From Bradysia coprophila (lineage: Eukaryota > Arthropoda > Insecta > Diptera > Sciaridae), in contig NW_023503555.1 in the NCBI RefSeq assembly GCF_014529535.1, forward strand, positions 7,564,001-7,628,000: a stretch of 64,000 nt of DNA, in the 5' to 3' direction. The notes beneath the pieces were generated by a model. It was not told where the DNA came from. It ran no database searches and saw only the letters and a program-made list of their open reading frames with translations. The position numbers and the translations under genes were made by a program. This document shows, one piece after another, positions 23,986-39,768 of the stretch (position 1 is the stretch's first letter; each line of letters begins with the position of its first letter).

Positions 23986-24404
23986 ACTAAATTGCTCTTT
24001 GGAAAACGGTTAATTTAAACGGATGAGTTTCTGGGTGGTGTGTTACACCTACACTGGTCTCACTTGCCATATTTATGCATTAGTAACTTAGCTTATAAAA
24101 ATGGAAATTCCGGGGTGACACACCTCTTCCACACATTCTTCACAAGTCCTTGCATGGATTTATTAAAAAGCGCGCCGATTTGTTAAAATGCTCGGAATTA
24201 AATTAATTTATTAAAATTGCAAATTACAGGAAGCGCCAGCGCAATTTAGACATGAATTCGACTCAACTGTTTTTCAGCTGATTCACTCATGGAAAAACCA
24301 CTCATACGTCTTGTGTGTGTATGTGTGGCCCAGTTGAAAAACAGCTAAATGAAGCAAATTCAGTTCTGAATTTTACTGACGTCGTCGACTCTCAGAGTGG
24401 ATGC

Positions 24405-25747
24405 TTAGCGCAAATTTACATTATTTTTCCTAAAGCTAGACAAAATTCCTTCCAATTCACTTTTAGTGTACACCTCGATATGCGAACATATCGCCTTGTT
24501 GCTCAAACTGAGATCATTCGTTAGCAGCACCACATGCTCACAATTCTGTTTGAGTTGCAAGCAACAATTTATGATTGAGTCGTTTGCATTGAATACGTCA
24601 ATGAATTGGATGCCATTGTCCATGGCAGACTGACCGCAAATATGGTCTGGTTTCATTTTCAGTTGCTGGGATATGAACGCAATCGCATGCATTGCCTGTA
24701 CAGAAATATGTTTCTTGGTTCTCATTTTTAATTCGTCCAGTTCTTGTAACACCACGTATGGGATGACTAGCATCGGTTTGCCTGGAACTGAAAGCGTGAT
24801 TTGAGTTTGGTACATTTTTTTGGATAACCAATTACGTTGTCCAGTGCCGCCTTTTCCATATGGACACTTAGTGCAAAAGTGTCTGTGGCGCCCAAGACTG
24901 AAGAGTGGCGGCAAAAATGGCGAGAACAATCATTTATCAAAGTACCCAAAAGATAAAAGGCAGCACTGACTGACGTGATGTCCCATTTACCATCGTTGAT
25001 TTTGTTCAACAAATTTTCGAGGAACGTCATTTGAGTTAAAAAAATGTTGGTATCGATGACTAGGTGGAACGATCGTTGAATCATCGATGCTTTGTTGTTA
25101 CGAAGCAACGACACCTGAAATTTCAAATAAATTGACTTCAGATTCTCAGTCTTCCTCAATTTTGATGTTCAAATTTGATTTTGTAGAATTCAGGACTTCT
25201 GATCTGATTGGTACTACAACACCAACCTCATGTATTGCCTGCTTGTCGGGGAATGTGATAGACTGAATGGACTGTGTATCGAAATGGTGTTCCTCATATG
25301 GTGAGTAGGCTGAAGACGAATCGATGGCTGAATCAATAGCCGCATCTTTTTCAATAATCGCCAGAGCTTCTTCAAATCTTTTATATTCTGATTCCAAATG
25401 AGAACTGAAAGTTGCTGTGGAACTGTTAGCACACTGATCATCACATTGACTTGGAACAGTCGGCGAGTTAACTGTTACTGGTACATTATTGTCGGTAGTC
25501 GATCCAGTTTCATCTATTCAGAGTAGAAACAGAAAACATTGAAGAAAGAAACTGCTCCTAGAATGTGAAAGTTTTCTTTACTTTGGTGCAGCCATTCAGC
25601 AATACTGTTTCTCGCAATGTCTTTTAACGGATGGTCCCATGACCTCTCTTTGGTTGTTGCGTTAAAAAAATATTCCTTGCCACGGTATCTTCTTCTGCTG
25701 ATTCTTTTGAACCAATTCCTGGGCAGCTCGTACTTTCTTTCGCACAT
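24405..25747 (-). CDS. Swt1: SWT1-like protein: WW-like and PIN endoribonuclease domains
   Basis: Four exons on the minus strand, 25747-25582, 25513-~25197, 25114-24991 and 24787-24405, give ~329 aa. The N-terminus carries a WW-like module (LPRNWFKRIS, YFFNATTKERSWDHP, residues ~8-42). A Ser- and acid-rich linker follows, then a PIN domain with the expected acidic residues in LVIDTNIFL, VLQELDELK and LLTNDLSLS. Yeast and human SWT1 are nuclear PIN endonucleases that remove faulty mRNPs at the nuclear pore; the same role is inferred. This copy is much shorter than human SWT1 and lacks its C-terminal extension. The exon 2 donor (GAA|GTCCTG) is weak; one at GTA|GTACCA would also keep phase. The third intron (~200 bp) falls in the PIN domain and is open in one frame, so retention could be mistaken for coding. 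Confidence 0.85.
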
Positions 25748-27584
25748 TGTTTAGCTCGTTGCATACACAAAACCGGGACACCGAGACCGAATTTGTTACA
25801 TACATTCAGATTGCATACGTCAAAATTCGGCTCGTTAGGTTGTGGACAGTACAATAGAGTGTGGGGCTGCTTAAAGAGAGTAACTCGAAAATTATCTCTC
25901 ATTTCAATCATGATATATGCTGCACTACACTAGTACCATTATTGCAAAGATTCTATTCGCATACGATGTGTTATTCGTCTTCGATCATAGCACTGTTCCT
26001 AGCATTAACATAGAAAATATTTGTAGGTTTCTGGTATCAGAATTGGTTTTGCATTTCTTTCTTACCTAACACATGCAAGTGCACGGCACACACGCTTCTA
26101 TTCGATCCAAACTTTTAAAGTTACAAGTTTTTGCGGCAGTTCCTTCTTAAGACTATGAGCGCCCTTATTGCACCAAGCAATTGATCGCGAAATTTAAAAT
26201 AAATTGAATAAATTGTTTGTCACCATTGATATGCCTTGGTACCCTAGTATAGTGCAATTGCTCATTTTGCCACTTCGATAAAATACTGTTGTAGCACTAC
26301 TGTTTTGCTGCTCGAGAATGTCTTGTAGAATTCACGCCGTAAGTGCGGTCGAAATTCAAAATGGAAAGTCCGGAGGTCTTTCTAACGTAGAGTCATATTC
26401 ATACAATGAAGCGTTGAAATGTATTTTTTGGATCACTTTTTCATCGAATCATTCACTTAAAATTTAAATGTTAGGCTCGCCGTAAGAATACAAACGGACA
26501 GACATTATTCTTTGAACGTTAGAATAGTCCTCGGTATAGCCAATGACATAAAACTCTATTAAATCATTGGGTATAGCCCCTTTAGCGATTAAAACCTAAA
26601 ATGTGGATACGTCACATCATGGAATCTTGACAAATTTCGCCTAGAAATATCAATCAATGAATGTAATGAAATTCAAAACATCAAATTGAATTTATTTTAT
26701 CGGAAAAACAGTTAAATTATTAAGCGCAGCAATCACATTTTGCAAACAATAAAAGCAGCACTTTTCCAAGGACATTTTCAATCGTGTGCAGTAAATTATC
26801 AATGTACATCGGGTCGCCTAATGGCGACTAGCATTCATCAGTTATGGTTGAGCTCTTTTTGCATGTATACTTACTATATTGAATGCGTGTTTTTCCTTCC
26901 GCAAATTCGATGAAAATATTACACGATATGAAATAAGTGCAATTGAGGAATGTGCACCCATCGTCGTCACGACATAATTTTCTTTGATGAACAAAATTAT
27001 GATTGAAATGGATCAGTTGTATGACACATTCGTTTTGCAAGAATTGGCGCCGTGGAGTTAAGCTACCATATAGGTTGTGGTGTATTAAGGGAGTAGGAAA
27101 ACGGTGTTAGTAAATCCGAACGGTAGATCGACTTTCGTTGATGATAATAATTGTACACGCAGGCCCGGCACTGTGTACAAGGAAAATCGTAACGATTTTC
27201 CCGAATGATGTCATAAATGACTAGCACGTAATAATGTCGGGATCTCAAAGCGGGTTTCTTAGGTCTTCACAACCTCTTAAGTCACCAATGGTGTGCCTTC
27301 AGAAGACGAAAATATGGATTTTTTATCCGAATTTTTACAGCGCTAGGGAATGATGTTGGGGACTATGGCTTCAATCGAAAGCTAACGATGACCTAAGAGG
27401 CTGTGAAGACCTCTGCAAGATGTTTTGGGCTCTGCTTTCGTCGGGCCAGTTTTGAAAGAATCCCTTTTTGTCTTTTAAAGACCATTTTACACCAATCTTC
27501 TGTAACTTCGGTAACTGTAGATTTATAAGCGTAGACCATAGAATAAAAAGCTCCAAGGGAGGCATGAATTTAATCAGATCAGCT
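25748..27584. other. Intergenic DNA; right end related to the zinc-finger duplication unit
   Basis: No gene was recognised. A Cys-rich minus-strand frame at 26828-27040 was considered and not called. About 27410-27575 (CCAGTTTTGAAAGAATCC, TTTTAAAGACCATTT, AGCTCCAAGGGA) is a diverged match to 36150-36280, upstream of the second zinc-finger gene. The duplicated landscape therefore once continued to here, before the transposon nest split it. Confidence 0.5.
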
Positions 27585-28609
27585 CTCTAGCAGATAAGTT
27601 TACAAAATTAGAAAGCCAAAAATCGGACGGTGTACGCTTGACAATTACGTTATGCTAGAAGTGTATGAATACAGTGAAATGAACCTGATGCTTGTTTTCC
27701 TCTTAGCAAAAGAGAACCCCGTGTTAGAGAAAAAATTGATTTTTTTCAATTTTTGCTTTATTTATTTGACAGCTCACGGATTGTCCTGAAATTTCGACGA
27801 CATGAGTATCGGTGACTTCCTGAAGAAACGGTGACTTACTGAAAAAAACAACGAGAAGAAATGGTGACTTCCTGAAGAAACGACTAGAAGAACCGGCCAC
27901 TATAGTCGCCGTTTCTTCAGGAAGTTATCGTTTCTTCAGGAAGTCACCATTTCTATAGGATGTCACCGTTTCTTTAGGAAGTCACCGTTTCTTCTCACCG
28001 TTTCATCAGAAAATCTGAAGAGTCGTCATTACATGTAACCATTTTTTCAGAAAGTCACCGTTTCTTCGAAACCGTCGACTTCCTGAAGAAACGACGAGAA
28101 GAAACAACGACTTTCAGAAGCAACGCATCTCACCGTTCAATCTCTGATTGCAAGCAACTAAAACAAATAAAATAAAAAGCTTTGTATTTTATTTTAAATG
28201 AATAAAATCTACGTACAGTGGCTTATTCTTGATTTGGGATGAAATTTCGATTTCAAGAAATTCTTCAGTTGACAATCTCAACTCAAGATTACTAATTCAG
28301 CTGACATTGAGATCCCAAATCAACTCTAATTTTCGTCTCGCCGTAAAGGCGTTTTGTTGGTTCCTATGGAATTCATCCTTTTACGAAATGTAACGTAAAG
28401 GAGTTTAGTTCATCACTACAGAATTCATCTTTTTACAACATGAAAACCAATTTTCATTGTACATAAAAAGCGTTTTAACACGCCGAGCGATCCGGCCCAT
28501 TGCCCCGGAGCGAAGCGGAGGGCCGCAATGCGAGCTGGACGCCGGAACGGTGGGTAACTTAGGAGTTAATTTTCTTTCTCTCGCATCGTGTCATAATTAG
28601 TCTGTGTGA

Positions 28610-29703
28610 TTTTTAGGTCTTTTTTCCATAGGAAAAAAGTCCTATTGTGGGCACTTCATCTGTCCGTCCGTCCGTCCGTCCGTCCGTCCGTCCGTCCGTC
28701 TGTGTCACAAATCAAATGTGATTGATAAAAGTTAGAATTGCAATGCTACTATGAGCAAACCAACACCAGGCAAATCAATTGTTATTTGTTATCTGGTAAC
28801 CGATCGCTCATAACAGACATTGCAATTTGAAAGTTTGGTAGTTGTTGGTAGTTGGACCCCCAAAATATTTAGCAGCAAAGATGTTTCTTACTCGAGAGAC
28901 GCACACCGACTGACGAAATTATTCGGCCTGCTGGTCTATTTATAACACAAATATTTGGTAGTTGACTACCACGGTGGTAAATTGCAATGCTACTATGAGC
29001 AAACCAACACCAGGCAAATCAATTATTATTTGTTATCTGGTAACCGATCGCTCATAGCAGACATTGCAATTTAAAAGTTTGGTAGTTGTTGGTAGTTAGA
29101 CCCCCAAACTATATAGCAGCAAAGATGTTTCTTACTCGATAGACGCACACCGACTGACGAAATTATTCGGTCTGCTGGTCTATTTATAAATCGAGTATTT
29201 GGTAGTTGACTACCAAAGTGGTAGTTGACTACCAAAGTGGTTGTTGACTATCAAAGGGGTAGTTGACTACCAAAGGAGTAGTTAACTAGAAAAGGGGTAG
29301 TTGACTACCAAAGTGGTAGTTGACTAACAACGTGGTAGTTGACTACCAACGTGGTAGTTGACTACCAACGTGGTAGTTGACTACCAACGTGGTAGTTGAC
29401 TACCAACGTGGTAGTTGACTACCAACGTGGTAGTTGACTACCAACGTGGTAGTTGACTACCAACGTGGTAGTTGACTACCAACGTGATAGTTGATTAATA
29501 CGGATGTTGTAGATATGTTTACTGTTTGAGAGCTGCACACCGACTGATGAAATTAATCGGCTCGCTTGCCTATTTATAATTCCAAAATTTGGTAGTTGAA
29601 TACCAAAGTGGTACTTGAATGAGTACCAAGCTAGTAGTAAACAGAAATTGAAAAAAAAAATGAAAAAAGACCTCACCAGGCTTCAGCCGGTATATTCTTG
29701 TTT
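28610..29703. mobile_element. Innermost satellite-carrying element (same family as 34251-35106)
   Basis: It starts TTTTAGGTCTTTTTTC and ends GAAAAAAGACCTCACCAGGC...ATTCTTGTTTA, with a bulged hairpin (CCAGGC/GCCGG) near the 3' end. The order is: a (TCCG)n microsatellite at ~28660-28703; two direct ~240-bp units (28738-28980, 28981-29200), each with CTATTTATAA preceded by GACTGACGAAATTATTCGG; the 19-bp minisatellite; a partial third unit. There is no coding capacity. Confidence 0.8.
29200..29495. repeat. 19-bp minisatellite GTGGTAGTTGACTACCAAC
   Basis: About nine nearly perfect head-to-tail copies run from ~29320 to 29490, preceded by diverged copies from ~29200. Each unit contains GTAGT-TG-ACTAC, a short inverted repeat, so the array can form a comb of small hairpins. 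Confidence 0.9.
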
Positions 29704-30849
29704 ATATATACACGCACTGAATTTTGAAAACCGACACATTTTCTGTTTTGTGCTTTACTGCCTTTTTCTGAATTTTACATACATTTTTATATGGAGAAAT
29801 CAAAAAACTCAAGTACAACACAGAAACATATCGCTCGGCGTCTTAAAACACTTTTATGTGACTAATTATGACACGATGCGAGAGAAAAAAAATTAACTCC
29901 TAAGTTACCGACACCGTTCCGGCGCCCGGCTCGCATTGCGGCCCTCCGCTTCGCTCCGGGGCAATGGGCCGGATCGCTCGGCGTGTTAAAACGCTGTTTA
30001 TGTACAATGAAAATTCGTAAAGGGATTACTTCCTTATGGTTGGTATTCAATACAGAAAGATTATTACAGCAAGACGATTCAACAACCAAAAAGTTACTGC
30101 CAAAAAGTCTGCCAAAAAGATACCGCCAAATCGCTTATTATCGACTTTCTTATTATCGACGATAGAATTTGCACTTCATATATAGAGATGATAGAATTTG
30201 GTTTTTGGCCTTATGAAGAAACGGTGACTTCCCGAAGAAACGATGAGAAGAAATGGTGAGTTCCTGAAAAAACGATTAGAAACTTCCGTCGCCGTTTCTT
30301 CAAGAACTTGTTATTTCTTATGACCGTTTCTTCTCGTCGTTTCTTCAGGAAGTCATCGTTTTCACAGAAAGTCACCGCTTTTTACATAAAACGGTGACAT
30401 CCTGTTGAAACTGTGACTTTCTGAAGAAACGACGAGAAGAAACGGCGAGTTCCTGAAGAAACGGTGACTTCCTGAAGAAACAGCGACTTCCTGAAGACAC
30501 GGCGACTACTCGCCGTTTCTTCAGGAAGTCGCCGATACTCATGTCGTCGAAATTTCAGGACAATAGTTCACGGCTCTCTCATGGAGCACTTTTTGTTGAG
30601 TGGAAACAATCCCTAAATAAGAGAATTTCAAAACATTGCCTCTCTTTGGCACTAAGTTTTTTACGCGTTGTAAGGCAGATTTCCAATTTTAGGCGTCCTA
30701 ATTCTGTAAATAAGGTTAATGCGGTTGCTACTCACGATAAAAAAGTCGCTTTCAGAACGACTTTCTGACTCGAGAAACTCAATTGAAGTTTACATGAAAA
30801 CGCGTAGAAACGCATTATAACTCATAGAAACGCATACATTTTAAACGTA

Positions 30850-30893
30850 ATCGACATTCCTTCGGAAACGATATATTCCGAAGGAATGTCGAT
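30850..30893. repeat. Perfect short hairpin
   Basis: ATCGACATTCCTTCGGA and TCCGAAGGAATGTCGAT are exact complements around a ~10-bp loop. It lies ~510 bp before the first zinc-finger gene. Confidence 0.75.
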
Positions 30894-31406
30894 TTCGTTT
30901 CTCGATCGCTAACAATTGAATAAAACCGAATGGTAAGGGTTAGAAATCTAGTCCCACACCACCGCAGAAGCTGTGACCAGACCAGTGCAATTTCAAATAG
31001 GATTGTCGTTCAGAACGTTCAAAATGATTTTTTGTCAGTGTGTTTTCGTAGTCTCTGTTTTTATTTTTTTTTAACGAATTTTGATCATTTTACATTTTGA
31101 TTATTGAAATATTAAGAAGATGAGGGTGTTAGTTTCACCGGTGAGTTTTCCAATTCGGAAGCCAACGCTTGTTTCTACACTCAATTTTCGAATAGTTGGT
31201 GTTGATAGTATAGGAACTAACCTCAAACAAGAGTGTATCGTTGCAATTACGCTTCACAGCGCCTTTACAGGGCCTTTAGAATTTTTGAAAGTTATTTTTA
31301 GTCGACGAAAATCTTTTTTTTTTGTAAGTCTCCTATTTCATCAATCGGCTAGGTCGATTTTCCATTAAAAGGAAGGTTTGATGGAGAACTTTAAGCAATT
31401 AATAAA

Positions 31407-33722
<2,316 letters not shown>

Positions 33723-34250
33723 AACGACATTGCGAACGAAGTAATTTTTCGGTGAAGGAGACGGTTTCTGTGAAGATTTTCTTTCTTGAATTTTTTTAAA
33801 CTTTGTTTTGTGTTCGTTTGTAATATTCCACTTGAAGCATTCGCAGACTCTACTTGCTTGTAGCAGGTAAGATTTGTTATGAATCGAGTTTCTGAATAAA
33901 AATGTGTTTTCCAACTGTGCTGTAAAATATGTACAACTGTCGAGTGAAAAGTTAGCGAAGAACCACTAGACGAAAATATTCTTAGGGGAGATTGTCGTGG
34001 GGAAAACCACTGAAAAGAGTTACAAAAAGTTGCACGTGAAATCAAGAGCTGCATCGGAGTCACATTCTAAGAAAAAGTACATCGGAATTGTATGCCAAAA
34101 AAGAATTGCAATTCGAGTGGTTTACCCATCGGAAATTGTGCAGTTTTGTTACGAACGCCAGCAAACCGAAGGCTAATTTTTTAATTCCATGTAAGTATCT
34201 ACGTCTCGATCTATGTAATAAGTTTTGCAACTATAACATGAACAACCAAC
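33723..34250. other. 3' flank of zinc-finger copy 1
   Basis: This stretch has the 3' untranslated region with its poly(A) signal, then DNA nearly identical to 39769-40340 downstream of copy 2 and more distantly like 43720-44010 downstream of copy 3. No separate gene is seen. Confidence 0.6.
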
Positions 34251-34298
34251 TTTTTAGGTCTTTTTTCTTCTAGAAAAAATACCCTATTATGGCCGGTT

Positions 34299-34329
<31 letters not shown>

Positions 34330-35106
34330 CTGTCTGTCCGTCTATCTGTTCCACAAATTTGGCAAAACTACCAAATTTGTGGAACAGATAGCTCTCAGTC
34401 GGTAGTTGGTATTTTTGGTAGTTAGTAGTTTCGAGCTGGATTGACATTCAAAATTACAAAGCCACCATGAGCACATCAACACCAGGCAAATAATAATTAT
34501 TTGTTATCTGATCACCGATAGCTCACAGTTAACATTGCAATTCGAAAATTTGGTAGTTGGTAGTTGGACTACCAAGGCTATAATTGATTACCAAACGTAA
34601 TTTTTGGGGAGGAGATGTTTACTATTCGAGAACTACGCACCGACTGACGAAATTATTCTACGTGCTCGCCTATTTATAAATCGAAAATTTGGTAGTCGGT
34701 AGCTTTGGTAGTTGGTAGTTGCGAGATGGATTGACATTCAAAATTGCAAAGCTACCGTGAGCATATCAACACCAGGCAAATAATAATTATTTGTTATCTG
34801 ATAGCCGATAGCTCAGAGTTGACACTGCAATTCAAAAATTTGGTAGTTGGTAGCTGAGTACAGCTGAGTACCGAGGTTATAATTGGCTACTGAACGTAAT
34901 TTTTGCTACTGCTCGCCTATTTAAAGTTTAATTTATGGTAGTTGACTACCAAACTGGTAGTTGAATTCCAAATTGGTTAAACGTTAGTGGAGATGTTTAC
35001 TCTTCCACAGCTGGATATCGACTGATCTTCATCATCCTATTCTTCCGCCTTGCCTACAAAAAAAGAAAAAAGACCTCACCAGGCTTTAGCCGGTCTATTC
35101 TTGTTT
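34251..35106. mobile_element. Satellite-carrying element, second copy, absent at the paralogous site
   Basis: It starts TTTTTAGGTCTTTTTTC and ends AAAAAAGACCTCACCAGGC...ATTCTTGTTTA, like 28610-29703. It has a (TCTG)n microsatellite at ~34295-34345, then ~240-bp units with GGTAGTTGGTAGTT and CTATTTATAAATCGAAAATTTGG. The corresponding place after copy 2 (~40340) runs straight from AACATGAACAACCAA into CTTTACTGTGAGACTG, i.e. without the element. Confidence 0.8.
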
Positions 35107-36628
35107 ACTATGAGACTGTTCGTTGGATCTATAGTTTAAGTTTCCAGTGAGAGGTATAATTGAAACGAACTTGTCTGAAGTTCCAAGCATGGAACCGAAT
35201 GGAAACGTATTTTTACAGTCCAGAATGATCCGATCTCAGTCCCCGGTCAGATCGGGATCGGACTGCCCAGAAGAATGTTTCCATAATAGTTACGGTGTCT
35301 CTCAATAGAATTTCCAATCCAGTTCTCGTGCGACACAGTGCGGTTGAATGAACTTTTGATATTTTCGGATATTATTAGTTAGCTTAAAGCCCTGAACAAT
35401 GTTCCACAATTTTTATTTTTATTTCATCCGTACTATCGGTGGCAGCAGAACATAACCCATCCAGTACACAGTCACTGTAGCACAGGGAAAGTGTTTGAAA
35501 ACTGTTTGAGATTGCGATAGTGAATACTTTTGAATATGTACGTGAGGTTCATGTTTGAACTAACACGCATCGACAAACATACACGATAGTCATTTGAAAC
35601 GTCTCGATACGAAGGCTTTAGAAAGTACAAGACACACCCCTAAGTGGTGAATCTCGCACAATCATGACTTTTGGTTACATGTCGTAAAAGGACGCATACT
35701 ATGATTCGCGTGTGCGAGACTCCCCGACACCGAAAGCTGTGGCTTAACAACTAATCAGACTATACAGTTCACTTTCAGAACTAAAGCTAATAACAAAGGA
35801 ACTCAATTAGTTCACTCAAAACTTGTGCCAGATCGGTACATCCCTTCGAATGGAGGCCGGTGACCTTTCAAATGACCCTGGTATTGATCATACAGATCGG
35901 CCGATATCCTTCTTGTATCAATTATTTAAGCTCTTTGATTATCCACCATATCTGCTCGACCTTTCCATTGAAGCCGTGGTCAAACCTCCCTTCTATGCCG
36001 TAAAAACGTATATAAAAAATCCATTTTTTCTTTTTATGTCACGCCACTGGCGACGCGACGTAAGAAGTTGGACAGACTTCAGAAACCCGTTTTGAGATCT
36101 ACGAAGTAAGGCATATCCAAACATGTATAAGAAACCTATAGGAAAATCGTTCCGATTTCTTCGGGACAGTTTTCAATAGGATCCGTCTTAGTCTTTTACA
36201 GACCATTTCAAATTGATATGTCTGCAACATATGTAGACGTTTCATTTAACTCCAATTTTAGCTCCAGGGCATGTATTTAATGAGACGCCTAAAGGTCTAT
36301 GATGCAAGAACAAGAGATTATCAGAAATTTTTGTTGTAGATGTCGCTATCAATTGAATCAAGCCGAACGGGAAAGGGTTTAAAATCTAGTCCGACACAAC
36401 CTCAGACCAGTGCAATTTCAATTAGATTGACGGTCAGAACGTTCAAAGTGATTTTTTGTCGGTGTGTTTTCGTGGTCTCTGTTTTTATTTTAACTTTTTT
36501 TTTTACGAATTTTGATCATTTTTCACAACTTTTACAATTGAAATAGTAAGATGAGGGTGAGTCTTTCAATTGGAAGTTACAGTAAAATTTCGAATAGTTG
36601 GTGTTAGTAGGAACTAACCTCAAACACT
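35107..36628. repeat. Left copy of a near-identical ~1.5-kb intergenic duplication
   Basis: This stretch matches 40345-41878 almost base for base; only scattered single differences were seen. It includes the upstream region of zinc-finger copy 2. One copy of a possible small gene lies within. Confidence 0.9.
35850..36095 (+). CDS. Possible small gene, 81-aa hypothetical protein (copy A)
   Basis: The frame starts MEAGDLSNDPGID, has a Pro/Tyr/Leu-rich middle (FDYPPYLLDLSIEA) and ends RSWTDFRNPF. It looks more protein-like than other chance frames here and its start context (TCGAATGG) is fair. The twin at 41090-41335 differs by one residue (Leu/Phe) over this stretch, but the whole surrounding DNA is equally conserved, so no selection can be shown. 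No domain recognised; could be a chance frame. Confidence 0.3.
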   Translation: MEAGDLSNDPGIDHTDRPISFLYQLFKLFDYPPYLLDLSIEAVVKPPFYAVKTYIKNPFFLFMSRHWRRDVRSWTDFRNPF

Positions 36629-37666
36629 CAGGGGCGGATTACCCTATGGGAAATTCGGTACCGTGCCCATGGCGCTGGAAAAATTTGGCGCTGAGCTCAG
36701 TCACTGAATGGACAATTACTGTCTGAAGAGAAATTGTATATTAGTTTCCCGAGTGAAAACAAAAGTCCCAAAGGTTCGAAAAACGTAGTCTCACGTCTCA
36801 AAAGACAATAGATTTGAGACCGTGAGACTACGTATTTCAAAGCTTTGAGACTTTTGTTTTTCACTAGGGTTCAAAAAGAAATTTCAAAAAATTTTGCCTC
36901 CGGCGCTCATAATCTGTCACAAACCTATAGAGAGTTTGCGAATGAACTATACACATTGTATAATCTCGTAAAGCACAGCACGCAAGTAGTTCCCAATTTT
37001 TATTTTGACAAGCGCATGAGTCCATGAATGGTCATTCCATTTCATTTATTTCAGTTTTAAAGGTAAAATTACAAAAACAAAACTCTGGTGTGACGAAATC
37101 AATTCAAAAGAGCTACGAAAAGTCTAAAATGAAATATTTAGAACTATAGTTCTTCCTTACATTATGTAAAGAGACAAAAAAGGAGGACCTCGTAAACTAG
37201 TTCAGAATGGAGTGTTGATCTGATCTTCATTTTGAGGGTAACATCACTAAAGGGCATACCTCCGATATCTCAGAGATCTTTAAGGCAGCTTTTACATAGT
37301 GAAAAAGCTAAATTCTGTGTTCTGGCATATTTATTCTTCAGGTCAATTCAGGTTTTTCCAAAATTAGGTTTTCAGGTCAATCAAGTCAGGTCCAAAGTGA
37401 ATAAAACAGGTTTCAGGTCAACTCAGGTTCAGCATTTTCTTTTCAGATGTATCAGAATTTTTGTAGTGATATATTACTCGCTGAGCTCGCAATTACATTT
37501 ATTCCACTTCTATCTTAACACTATCATCCATTTCAATACTCTCCTTAACGTAACGTTCGTCTTGAACAAGCCGTAATGTTCGTTTATTTATATACGAATT
37601 TCGAATAGAATAATTGGCGCTTAGATTCCGTTTGCCAGTGGCACTGGAAACCTTAATCCGCCCCTG
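36629..37666. mobile_element. Non-autonomous hAT element with perfect 8-bp target duplication
   Basis: Ends CAGGGGCGGATTA and TAATCCGCCCCTG are exact inverted repeats, flanked by CAAACACT at 36621-36628 and 37667-37674. The empty site CAAACACT occurs once at the matching place before zinc-finger copy 3 (~41871). The 1038-bp body has no transposase. It contains a secondary fold-back (36752-36865, AGTGAAAACAAAAGTC and complement) and a run of CAGGTCAA phrases (37338-37435). It sits between the duplicated upstream region and the coding start of copy 2. Confidence 0.95.
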
Positions 37667-37771
37667 CAAACACTTAGAGTGAAACGTCAGAATGAAGCCA
37701 GCCATCGTCTAATGGTCCACCTTCATTTCATCAATGTCTCTGGGGATGGAGAACTTTAAGAAATTAATAAA

Positions 37772-39768
<1,997 letters not shown>

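Larger units (their letters stand above)
22032..24404. other. Intergenic DNA with a MITE and a tRNA-like relic
   Basis: Apart from 23188-23385 and the tRNA-like block near 23.95 kb, there are repeats of CAGGTCAACCTG type (23625-23790). No coding sequence is convincing. Probable poly(A) signals for the leftward SWT1-like gene lie at 24207-24212. Confidence 0.5.
28449..30015. mobile_element. Third-level element with ~154-bp inverted repeats
   Basis: Arms 28449-28602 and 29860-30015 are near-identical inverted copies. They include CGTTTTAACACGCCGAGCGA, a G+C-rich block around GCCCCGGAGCGAAGCGGAGG, and CTCGCATCGTGTCATAATTA. A second partial copy of the end (CGCTCGGCGTCTTAAAACAC) sits at ~29832, just inside the right arm. 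The G+C-rich arms stand out from the A+T-rich surroundings. Confidence 0.85.
27780..30564. mobile_element. Second-level element with long inverted repeats and 9-bp target duplication
   Basis: The ends ATTGTCCTGAAATTTCGACG (27780) and CGTCGAAATTTCAGGACAAT (to 30564) are exact complements. They are flanked by AGCTCACGG (27771-27779) and AGTTCACGG (30565-30573), an 8/9 match. Subterminal blocks on both sides are built from many copies of CTTCCTGAAGAAACGGTGA in both orientations. There is no transposase, so it is non-autonomous; long arms plus a 9-bp duplication suggest Mutator-like mobilisation. Confidence 0.85.
27585..30730. mobile_element. Outermost host element (family of the 48.1-kb MITE), split by insertions
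   Basis: The left part (TTTACAAAATTAGAAAGCC, GGTGTACGCTTGACAAT, GCTAGAAGTGTATG) matches the 157-bp MITE at 48091-48247. The right part ends inverted as TTCTGTAAATAAGGTTAATG then CGGTTGCT (to ~30730). This element was the landing pad for the next one, whose 9-bp target duplication lies inside it. Confidence 0.65.

Noticed and set aside
26828-27040. Cys-rich minus-strand frame as a small gene
   Set aside because: It lacks a signal peptide, a good start context and splice partners, and nothing matches a known Cys framework.
28660-28703. CRISPR-like array in the TCCG and 19-bp repeats
   Set aside because: There are no unique spacers of constant length; the arrays are a microsatellite and a head-to-tail minisatellite in a eukaryotic genome.
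28610-29703. Helitron assignment for the satellite-carrying element
   Set aside because: A 3' hairpin is present, but the terminus does not end in CTRR and the termini are partly inverted, so the class was left open.
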